From Roseburia sp. (lineage in GTDB: Bacteria > Bacillota > Clostridia > Lachnospirales > Lachnospiraceae): 30,045 nt of DNA. Both the position numbers and the translations under genes were made by a program. Below the pieces are notes generated by a model, which saw only the letters and a program-made list of their open reading frames with translations, made no database searches and had not been told where the DNA came from. The DNA lies in assembly GCA_019421345.1 (NCBI GenBank), contig JAHZFL010000023.1:1-30045 (forward strand). Direction: 5' to 3'. Below, in pieces: positions 1-6,124 of this stretch (positions within the stretch are counted from its first letter, which is position 1; each line of letters begins with the position of its first letter).

Positions 1-29
1 GCATCTCTGCTTTTTAAATATTCAGTTGT

Positions 30-58
30 AACATATGTATTGTAATCCTACAGATGTA
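30..58. promoter_or_regulatory. Candidate paired CopY/BlaI-type operator
   Basis: Positions 49-58 read TACAGATGTA, an exact match to the KACANNTGTA box of CopY/BlaI/MecI winged-helix repressors. Positions 30-39 (AACATATGTA) match it apart from the first base. The two sites lie 19 bp apart, about two helical turns, as expected for two repressor dimers on one face of the DNA. The regulated gene may lie left of the window, or this may control the lipid kinase promoter at 82-111. No BlaI/CopY gene is visible here, so the assignment is inference from motif alone. Confidence 0.35.
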
Positions 59-81
59 TGGCAGACTGCCGGAAAAAGTAC

Positions 82-111
82 TTGAGAAAGCAGGGGATGC
101 TCCTATATAAT
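82..111 (+). promoter_or_regulatory. Sigma-A promoter of the lipid kinase gene
   Basis: TTGAGA at 82-87 and TATAAT at 106-111 are separated by 18 bp. Transcription would start near 118, giving a short leader before the GTG at 161. Confidence 0.6.
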
Positions 112-160
112 ATAGAGTGCGAAAGCAATCAAAGGAGAAAAGGATAGTTAGGAGAAGCAG

Positions 161-1099
161 GTGCTGTATTTTATTGTCAACCAAAGATCAAGAAGCGGAA
201 AGGGGGCGAAAATCTGGAGAGAGGCAGAGCAGGTTCTGCAGCAGAGACATATTCCGTATCGTGCATGGACGACAGAATATGAGGGGCATGCGGGCGAGCT
301 TGCGCAGAAAATCTGCAAACGAAAGGATGCGCAAATTTCTCTTGTGGCAGTCGGCGGAGACGGCACGGCCAATGAGGTGATCAACGGCATTACCGATTTT
401 GCCCGCGTACGCTTTGGCATGATACCGACCGGATCGGGAAATGATCTTGCGAGAGGTCTGGGCATTCAGGGTAGCCCGGCAGAGTGCTTGGAGCGGATAC
501 TTGCTTGTCTGGAAGATGGCGATAATGCTTGTGTTACCATAGATCTTGGGCAGGTGAGCTGGGAGGGCGGCGCAAAGCGGCGGCTTTTTGCGATCAGCTC
601 CGGCGTGGGCTTGGACGCACTTGTCTGCAAAATGGCGTTAAAGTCAAGGATCAAAGATTTTTTAAATAAAATTTATTTGGGAAAGCTGACCTATGTGGTG
701 CTGACGGTACGGGCGCTGTTTACGATGAAAACCTCGGATGCGGCAGTACACTTCGACGGCGCGCACAAAAGGTATTACAGAAAAAATATCACGCTTGCCG
801 TGATGAATTTTCAGGCGGAGGGCGGCGGCGTTTTATTTGCACCCCATGCGGATGCGACGGATGGAAAGCTTTCCGCGTGCAGTATCTACCGAATTTCAAG
901 ACCGCGTGCATTTCTTTCGCTGCCCTTTTTGGTGGCGGGAAAGCATACATGGATCCCGGGCATTGAGATCACGGACTGCGGAGTGTGCCGCATTCGGCTG
1001 AAAACACCGATGGTGCTTCATGCCGACGGCGAGTACTGTGCCGATGTGACGGAGGCAGAGTTTTTGTGTCTGCCCAAGAAGCTGCGCGTTCTTGTGTGA
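161..1099 (+). CDS. Diacylglycerol kinase-family lipid kinase (YegS/DagK type)
   Basis: This is a soluble or peripheral lipid kinase that would phosphorylate diacylglycerol or a related lipid with ATP to recycle phospholipid headgroup turnover products. The 312-residue length is normal for the family. The N-terminal catalytic domain has the nucleotide-binding GGDGTANEVINGI motif near residue 68 followed by GSGNDLARGLGI near residue 91, both hallmarks of DAGK_cat proteins. The C-terminal half is the family's beta-sandwich. The start is GTG at 161, because GGAGAAG at 151-157 is well placed and the protein begins directly with the usual YFIVNQRS strand. The next gene is spoIVA, 63 bp downstream. 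The exact lipid substrate cannot be read from sequence. Confidence 0.88.
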   Translation: MLYFIVNQRSRSGKGAKIWREAEQVLQQRHIPYRAWTTEYEGHAGELAQKICKRKDAQISLVAVGGDGTANEVINGITDFARVRFGMIPTGSGNDLARGLGIQGSPAECLERILACLEDGDNACVTIDLGQVSWEGGAKRRLFAISSGVGLDALVCKMALKSRIKDFLNKIYLGKLTYVVLTVRALFTMKTSDAAVHFDGAHKRYYRKNITLAVMNFQAEGGGVLFAPHADATDGKLSACSIYRISRPRAFLSLPFLVAGKHTWIPGIEITDCGVCRIRLKTPMVLHADGEYCADVTEAEFLCLPKKLRVLV

Positions 1100-1107
1100 G
1101 AATCATG

Positions 1108-1136
1108 GTATAAATCGAACACCCCTTTCATACATT
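1108..1136 (+). promoter_or_regulatory. Candidate sigma-E promoter of spoIVA
   Basis: CATACATT at 1129-1136 matches the sigma-E -10 consensus CATACAMT exactly, with an ATA-containing -35-like GTATAAA at 1108-1114 and a 14-bp spacer. spoIVA is a classic mother-cell sigma-E gene. Transcription would start near 1143, only about 20 nt before the ATG. Confidence 0.6.
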
Positions 1137-1156
1137 TTAGTAAGTATGGAAGGGGT
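1121..1156 (+). promoter_or_regulatory. Hairpin covering the spoIVA ribosome-binding site
   Basis: Arms 1121-1133 and 1144-1156 form a 13-bp stem with a single G-U pair and a 10-nt loop. The right arm holds the GGAAGGGG ribosome-binding sequence, 7-8 nt before the spoIVA ATG at 1163. RNA read through from the lipid kinase gene would therefore hide the ribosome site, while RNA from the sigma-E promoter would start in the loop and lack the left arm. There is no T-run, so it is not a typical terminator. Confidence 0.6.
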
Positions 1157-1162
1157 ATTTCT

Positions 1163-2647
1163 ATGGACAGGAGTCAAAAAAAAGAATTTGATCTATACAA
1201 GGACATTCAAAACCGGACGAACGGCGAGATTTATCTTGGGATCGTAGGTCCGGTACGAACAGGAAAATCCACGTTTATCAAGCGTTTTATGGATCTGATG
1301 GTGCTTCCGTATATGGAGAATGCGCACGATAAAGAGAGAACCATCGACGAGCTTCCGCAGTCGGCGCAGGGCAAAACGATCATGACGACAGAGCCGAAAT
1401 TTATTCCAAAGGACGCGGCGGAAATTACGCTTCCCGATGAGACGAAGGTGAAGGTCCGTCTCATTGACTGTGTCGGTTTTATGGTGGACGGAGCGACCGG
1501 ACATATGGAGGGAAATGCAAGCCGGATGGTAAAAACACCGTGGTTTGATCATGAAATTCCGTTTGCGCAGGCGGCATCCATCGGGACGCAGAAGGTCATT
1601 GAGGGGCATGCAACGATCGGCGTGGTGGTGACGACGGACGCGACGATCGGAGAACTGGAGCGCGAAAGCTACATAGACGCAGAAGAAAAGACTATTCAGG
1701 AACTAGAGGGATTGGGGAAGCCGTATGTGATCGTGTTAAATTCGCAAAAGCCGTACAGCGACGACACGATGCGGCTGGCGGAGGAATTGAAGGAAAAATA
1801 TAAAACCGCGGTCATACCGATCAATTGCGAGCAGATGCGCAAGGATGATATTTATCGGATTCTTGAGAGTATTTTGTATGAATTTCCGGTCGTTCGCGTC
1901 GAGTTTTTTATACCGAAATGGGCGGAGATGCTTCCGGCTGCGCATCCGATGAAGGCGGAAATGATAAGGACGGCGTCTGATATTTTAAAGGGGATGCAAA
2001 AAACCAAGGATGTTTATGGAAAGGTGTTTGAACCGGAGCAGTACGTCTCAAGGATTAAGGTAGAGGAGCTTGATCTGGCGTCCGGCTGTGTGAAAATCTG
2101 TATGGACGTCGCGGAGAAATATTATTATGAGAATTTAAGCGAGCTTGCCGGCGTGCCGATTTCGGGGGAATATGAGCTGATCACGCTGATCCAGGAGCTG
2201 GCGCGGCAAAAAAATTCTTATGAGAAGGTTGCCGAGGCATTTGAAACAGTGAAGGCAAGGGGCTACAGCGTCGTGGGACCCGGACTTTCGGATATTCGCA
2301 TGGAGGAGCCGGTTTTGATTCGTCACGGCAATAAATTTGGTGTGAAAATGCGCGCCGTCTCGCCGTCCATCCATATGATCAAGGCGAATATTGAGACGGA
2401 AATCGCGCCGATCGTCGGGAGCGAGGAGCAGGCAAACGATCTCATCGCCTACATCAGGGAGGGACAGCAGAGTGAGGAGGGGGCGTGGGAGACAAATATT
2501 TTCGGAAAATCAGTCGGAGAGCTGATGGAGGACGGCATCCGCAATAAAATTGCAATGATGGATGATGAATGTCAGATGAAGCTTCAGGATACCATGCAAA
2601 AAATCGTGAATGACAATAACGGGGGTATGGTGTGTATTATTATATAA
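1163..2647 (+). CDS. spoIVA: Stage IV sporulation protein A, SpoIVA
   Basis: SpoIVA is the coat-basement ATPase. It binds the forespore membrane through SpoVM, hydrolyses ATP and polymerises to anchor the coat and allow cortex formation. The 494 residues match the usual length of about 492. The Walker A motif GPVRTGKST lies near residues 29-37 in the conserved N-terminal NTPase domain, which is related to TRAFAC GTPases but uses ATP. A DCVGF segment near residue 107 is the Walker B region. The protein ends in the conserved hydrophobic tail GGMVCIII, close to the membrane-targeting end of known SpoIVA. ATG at 1163 gives the standard N-terminus. It is a single-gene unit with a sigma-E-like promoter and proves that the host belongs to a sporulating lineage. 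Confidence 0.97.
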   Translation: MDRSQKKEFDLYKDIQNRTNGEIYLGIVGPVRTGKSTFIKRFMDLMVLPYMENAHDKERTIDELPQSAQGKTIMTTEPKFIPKDAAEITLPDETKVKVRLIDCVGFMVDGATGHMEGNASRMVKTPWFDHEIPFAQAASIGTQKVIEGHATIGVVVTTDATIGELERESYIDAEEKTIQELEGLGKPYVIVLNSQKPYSDDTMRLAEELKEKYKTAVIPINCEQMRKDDIYRILESILYEFPVVRVEFFIPKWAEMLPAAHPMKAEMIRTASDILKGMQKTKDVYGKVFEPEQYVSRIKVEELDLASGCVKICMDVAEKYYYENLSELAGVPISGEYELITLIQELARQKNSYEKVAEAFETVKARGYSVVGPGLSDIRMEEPVLIRHGNKFGVKMRAVSPSIHMIKANIETEIAPIVGSEEQANDLIAYIREGQQSEEGAWETNIFGKSVGELMEDGIRNKIAMMDDECQMKLQDTMQKIVNDNNGGMVCIII

Positions 2648-2648
2648 T

Positions 2649-2706
2649 AACTCCGAAGCTTTTATAGAGCCGTGTCCACAAGATACGGTGAGCAGGGAGT
2701 TTTTTG
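2649..2706 (+). terminator. Possible branched terminator after spoIVA
   Basis: AACTCC at 2649-2654 can pair with GGAGTT at 2696-2701, enclosing an inner CCGT/ACGG hairpin, and is followed by a run of T to 2705. The long loop makes it weaker than the hairpin at 2770-2811. Confidence 0.35.
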
Positions 2707-2769
2707 GCGGTAAAAGGGGCGGGCAGAGCTTGCCGGAGCAGCTCAATAGGTCAGCCTCACAGATCATAA

Positions 2770-2811
2770 AAAATCGCAGTGCCGAATCGGATGATCGGTC
2801 GCTGCGATTTT
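2770..2811 (+). terminator. Terminator downstream of spoIVA
   Basis: Arms AAAATCGCAG (2770-2779) and CTGCGATTTT (2802-2811) pair perfectly, with further pairing in the loop (GCCGAATC with GATCGGT). T-rich sequence follows to 2820. The A-rich left arm suggests it may also act on the other strand. The rest of the 2648-2993 gap holds only this, the candidate terminator before it, and the promoter of the next gene. Confidence 0.65.
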
Positions 2812-2925
2812 GCTGTTTTTGCGGAAATCCGAAGGCTGTGTGTTTAGATGTGTGCCGGAAATTTACTCAGAAAATCCGACGAACCTGCCGTTTTTTGATA
2901 TTATGGGAACGATCGCATTAAAATC

Positions 2926-2954
2926 TGGAAAAACAGAGGAGAGTATGCTACAAT
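2926..2954 (+). promoter_or_regulatory. Promoter of the purine salvage operon
   Basis: An extended -10 element, TGC followed by TACAAT (2949-2954), sits 40 bp before the ATG of the phosphorylase gene. The -35 region at 2926-2931 (TGGAAA) is poor, consistent with an extended -10 promoter. Confidence 0.5.
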
Positions 2955-2993
2955 GATAAAATGATAAAAAGGACGCAAAAGGAGAGATAGGCT

Positions 2994-3824
2994 ATGAATC
3001 AGGTATACGAGAAGCTGTTGAAATGCTATGAGTGTTATAAGGAAAGGATTGATTTTACCCCGAAGGTTGCGCTGGTGCTGGGATCAGGGCTCGGCGATTT
3101 TGCCGAGACGATACGCGTGGTGGACACGCTCGACTATCATGATATTGAGGGATTTCCGGTTTCCACTGTGCCGGGACACACCGGAAGATTTATTTTCGGC
3201 TATGTCGGCGAAGTTCCGGTTGTCTGTATGCAGGGCAGAGTGCACTATTACGAGGGATATGAGATGTCGGATGTGGTGCTTCCGGCACGTCTGATGAAGC
3301 TGATGGGCGCAGAGGTACTGTTTCTTACCAATGCTGCCGGGGGCGTGAAGCAGGGCTTCCATGCCGGAGACCTGATGCTGATCACCGGACAGATCGCGAG
3401 CTTTATTCCGTCTCCGCTGCGTGGCGCAAATATCGATGAGCTTGGCGTGCGCTTCCCGGATATGAGCCAGATCTACGATTTGTATTTACAGCGCGTGGCG
3501 AGAAAAGCAGCCGTGACGCTTGGCATTGACATGAAAGAGGGCACATATCTGCAGTTTAGCGGTCCACAGTATGAATCGCCGCAGGAGATCACGATGAGCC
3601 GGACGCTCGGCGCGGATGCTGTCGGCATGAGCACGGCGTGCGAGGCGATCGCAGCGAGACATATGGGCATGAAGGTGGTCGGCATTTCCTGTATCTCGAA
3701 TCTGGCGTCCGGAATTTCCCCTGTTGCGCTTTCCCACAAGGAGGTGCAGGAGGTTGCAGACGAGGTCGCTCCGAAGTTTCAGGCGCTTGTGACCGAGATT
3801 ATTACACAGATTGGAGAAATGTAG
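2994..3824 (+). CDS. Purine-nucleoside phosphorylase, trimeric class
   Basis: This cytoplasmic enzyme splits purine nucleosides with phosphate into free base and ribose-1-phosphate. Recognisable family blocks are the phosphate-binding LGSGLGDF near residue 29, VPGHTGRF near 59, QGRVHYYEGY near 79, LTNAAGGV near 109, and the base and sugar contacts QYESPQEI near 190 and GMSTACEA near 207. The Asn in CISNLASG near residue 234 is the position that favours 6-oxopurines (inosine, guanosine) over adenosine; methylthioadenosine phosphorylases have Asp. Length (276) is normal. AAAGGAGAG lies before the ATG. The deaminase that follows, 1 nt after the stop, would turn adenosine-type nucleosides into the inosine-type substrates this enzyme prefers. 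Confidence 0.95.
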   Translation: MNQVYEKLLKCYECYKERIDFTPKVALVLGSGLGDFAETIRVVDTLDYHDIEGFPVSTVPGHTGRFIFGYVGEVPVVCMQGRVHYYEGYEMSDVVLPARLMKLMGAEVLFLTNAAGGVKQGFHAGDLMLITGQIASFIPSPLRGANIDELGVRFPDMSQIYDLYLQRVARKAAVTLGIDMKEGTYLQFSGPQYESPQEITMSRTLGADAVGMSTACEAIAARHMGMKVVGISCISNLASGISPVALSHKEVQEVADEVAPKFQALVTEIITQIGEM

Positions 3825-3825
3825 G

Positions 3826-5103
3826 ATGAATACACGTTTTTATCATGCAAAAATCTTAACGCTGGCAGAGAACCACAGGTTTGAAGTCACAGAGGGCGAG
3901 CTCTGGGTGGAGGGCGATACCATTCGCTACGTCGGTGACGGAACGGATGAGACGCCGCTTGCATGGGACAGGGAGATTGACGCGGAGGGCAATCTCTTAA
4001 TTCCGGGATTTAAAAATGCGCACACGCACACGGGGATGACGTTTCTGCGCTCCTATGCAGACGATCTGCCGCTTCATGAGTGGCTGCATCAGCAGGTATT
4101 TCCACGCGAGGGACAGCTCACCGAGGACGACGTCTACTGGCTGAACATTCTGGGCATTATGGAGTACTTAACAAGCGGGATCACTTCCAATTTTGATATG
4201 TACTTTTTCCCGCCGGTCAACGCAAAGGCTTCCGCGGACACGGGATTTCGCACCGTGCAGACAAGCGGGCTTAACAATTTCGGCGGAACAGTGGAGCTGA
4301 TGGAGGAGAATTATCACATTGTCAATGAGCTCAGTGACCTGACCTCCTTTATCGTCGGCTTTCACGCGGAGTACACCACGTCAAGGGAGCTGATGGAGGG
4401 CGTTGCAAGGCTGGCGCAGAAGCTGAAATCTCCGGTCTGGCTGCACAATTCCGAGACGAAGATCGAGGTGGACGAGTGTAAGGAGCGCTGGGGCATGACG
4501 CCGACGCAGTTGACGGACAGTCTCGGTATGTACGAGTACGGCGGCGGCGGTTACCACTGCGTGTGGGTTGAGGAGCCTGATTTTGAGATTTTCAAAAGGC
4601 GCGGGTTAACGGCGGTCACAAATCCTGCGTCGAATTTAAAGCTTGCCTCCGGTATCTGTCCGGTAAAACGTTTTGTGGACGAGGGAATTGCCATGGCGAT
4701 CGGCACGGACGGTCCGGCGAGCAACAACTGCTTGGATATGTTCCGCGAGATGTTTTTGACCTCGACGCTGGCAAAGGTGCGCGAGATGGACGCCGAGTGT
4801 GTGGGCGCAGACGAGATTTTGTATATGGCGACAGCGGGCGGCGCGCATGCGATGCAGCTTTTTGACTGTGACAGCCTTGCGGTTGGGAAAAAGGCGGACA
4901 TAGTCATGATCGATCTTAAGCAGCCGAATATGCAGCCGGAAAATAATCTTGTGAAAAATCTGGTATACAGCGGCAGCAAGCAAAATGTGAAGCTGACGAT
5001 GGTAAACGGCAGAGTGCTCTATGAGAACCAGAGCTTTTCCATCGGATTTGATCCGGCAGAAATCTATGCGCGCGCCAACGCCATTATCGGGCGCATGAAA
5101 TAA
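3826..5103 (+). CDS. Amidohydrolase, MtaD-like adenosine-type nucleoside deaminase
   Basis: This is a metal-dependent deaminase of the amidohydrolase superfamily, closest by motif to 5'-methylthioadenosine/S-adenosylhomocysteine deaminases. The metal site is visible as HTHTGMT near residue 66, HNSET near 206, a YHCVWV segment near 243, and GTDGPASNN near 292, the family signature containing the catalytic Asp. The N-terminal MNTRFYHAKILTL strand and C-terminal return of the beta-sandwich are present. I place the start at ATG 3826, one base after the phosphorylase stop; an in-frame TTG at 3811 inside the previous gene is less likely. The tight link to a 6-oxopurine phosphorylase supports deamination of adenosine, 5'-deoxyadenosine or methylthioadenosine for salvage. 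The exact substrate is inference. Confidence 0.85.
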   Translation: MNTRFYHAKILTLAENHRFEVTEGELWVEGDTIRYVGDGTDETPLAWDREIDAEGNLLIPGFKNAHTHTGMTFLRSYADDLPLHEWLHQQVFPREGQLTEDDVYWLNILGIMEYLTSGITSNFDMYFFPPVNAKASADTGFRTVQTSGLNNFGGTVELMEENYHIVNELSDLTSFIVGFHAEYTTSRELMEGVARLAQKLKSPVWLHNSETKIEVDECKERWGMTPTQLTDSLGMYEYGGGGYHCVWVEEPDFEIFKRRGLTAVTNPASNLKLASGICPVKRFVDEGIAMAIGTDGPASNNCLDMFREMFLTSTLAKVREMDAECVGADEILYMATAGGAHAMQLFDCDSLAVGKKADIVMIDLKQPNMQPENNLVKNLVYSGSKQNVKLTMVNGRVLYENQSFSIGFDPAEIYARANAIIGRMK

Positions 5104-5117
5104 GAAAAGAGGAAATT

Positions 5118-5873
5118 ATGCAGGTGATTTTTGTACACCACAGTTGCTTTGTGGTCGAGGTAGACGAGAAGGTGCTGATCTTCGACTGGTTTGGCGGGGA
5201 GCGTGTGGAGGGCTATCATTTTGGCGGCGTGCTTCCGGTCTATGAGCCGGATACCCCCGTGTATGTGTTTGCCAGTCATAAGCATCAGGATCATTTTGAT
5301 ATGGATGTGCTGCGTCTGGCAGAACGCTATCCGAAAATCCGGTTTATTTTGTCAAAAGACTGTAAGATGAGTCCGAATTTTTTGAAAAAGCATGGATTTT
5401 CGCCGGACATCAGGGAGAAGATTACCTACGTTGCGCCTTGTGCGAAATATCAGGTGGACGAGCTTGCCATCGAGACGCTGCGCTCGACGGACGAGGGCGT
5501 TGCATTTTATGTGACGACAAACGGGGCGTCCTTCTACCATGCCGGAGACTTAAATAACTGGTGCTGGGACGGGGCGGGCGACCTTGTCAACGGCAATATG
5601 GCGGCAAATTACAAGGCACAGATCAGGCGGCTTTCCGGAAAGAAAATCCATCTGGCATTTGTGCCGCTCGATCCGAGGCTTGGAAGAAACCAGTTTCTTG
5701 GAATCGATTATTTCCTAAAGCATACGGATACCGATTATATTTTTCCGATGCATATGTGGCAGGATTATCGGGGAATTAAAGAATACAAGCGCAGGATCTC
5801 AAATCAGGCGATGGCAGAGCGTATTGTGGAGATTCGCTGTGAAAATCAGATGTTTGAGATTGCCGAGAAATAA
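5118..5873 (+). CDS. MBL-fold metallo-hydrolase
   Basis: This is a 251-residue metallo-beta-lactamase-fold hydrolase of the UlaG-like small branch. The metal ligands are visible: SHKHQDHF near residue 53 is the HxHxDH motif, HAGDLN near residue 140 supplies further His and Asp ligands, and the late His is in FPMHMWQDY near residue 210. The N-terminal HHSCFVVEVDEKVLIFDW is typical of the family. It starts 15 bp after the deaminase stop, behind GAGGAAATT, so it is the third gene of the purine salvage operon. Its substrate is not known. A phosphoester or lactone made in nucleoside breakdown would fit the context, but that is speculation. Confidence 0.85.
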   Translation: MQVIFVHHSCFVVEVDEKVLIFDWFGGERVEGYHFGGVLPVYEPDTPVYVFASHKHQDHFDMDVLRLAERYPKIRFILSKDCKMSPNFLKKHGFSPDIREKITYVAPCAKYQVDELAIETLRSTDEGVAFYVTTNGASFYHAGDLNNWCWDGAGDLVNGNMAANYKAQIRRLSGKKIHLAFVPLDPRLGRNQFLGIDYFLKHTDTDYIFPMHMWQDYRGIKEYKRRISNQAMAERIVEIRCENQMFEIAEK

Positions 5874-5880
5874 TGGGTGC

Positions 5881-5910
5881 TTGACGTTTGAAAAACAGTT
5901 GGGTTATACT
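5881..5910 (+). promoter_or_regulatory. Promoter of the small membrane protein and alaS
   Basis: TTGACG at 5881-5886 is followed by TATACT at 5905-5910 (18-bp spacer; TTATAC at 5904-5909 gives 17). It lies between the MBL gene stop and the small open reading frame. No T-box was found before alaS, so control by tRNA-Ala is not apparent. Confidence 0.7.
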
Positions 5911-5938
5911 TAATGATTGCAGAAAGGTGGAATAAATT

Positions 5939-6085
5939 ATGACATTTTTTGGATGGTTTGTACATTATGCGTTGGTTTTTGCCGTTTTGGCAGTTGTGGC
6001 GGGTCTCGGCATTTTTGTCGGGAAGAAATTAAGCGACAAGAAAAACGCGCAGAATGAGGCTGCGGATGTGCATGATGCAAAATAG
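5939..6085 (+). CDS. Small single-pass membrane protein, unknown function
   Basis: This 48-residue reading frame is a likely real small protein. It starts at ATG 5939 behind AAAGGTGG (about 7 nt spacing), has its own good promoter, and ends 24 bp before the alaS ribosome site. Residues about 3-27 form one hydrophobic helix rich in Phe, Val, Ala and Gly (FVHYALVFAVLAVVAGLGIF), followed by a charged Lys/Asp/Glu-rich tail (KKLSDKKNAQNEAADVHDAK). The pattern predicts a membrane anchor with a cytoplasmic tail. I do not recognise a named family. Cotranscription with alaS is likely, with no terminator between them, but no functional link can be claimed. Confidence 0.7.
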   Translation: MTFFGWFVHYALVFAVLAVVAGLGIFVGKKLSDKKNAQNEAADVHDAK

Positions 6086-6124
6086 CAGCAGGAGATAAGA
6101 ACAGAGTTTTTGGAGGACGAAGTC

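Noticed and set aside
1121..1156. Plain intrinsic terminator of the lipid kinase gene
   Set aside because: There is no T-run after the stem, and the right arm is the spoIVA ribosome site. A weak terminating effect cannot be excluded.
2610..2921. 103-codon frame between spoIVA and the phosphorylase gene
   Set aside because: It begins inside spoIVA, spans two terminator-like hairpins and has no ribosome site.
5874..6124. T-box or other leader before alaS
   Set aside because: No T-box sequence, specifier or terminator is present in this short gap, which holds a promoter and the small membrane protein gene.
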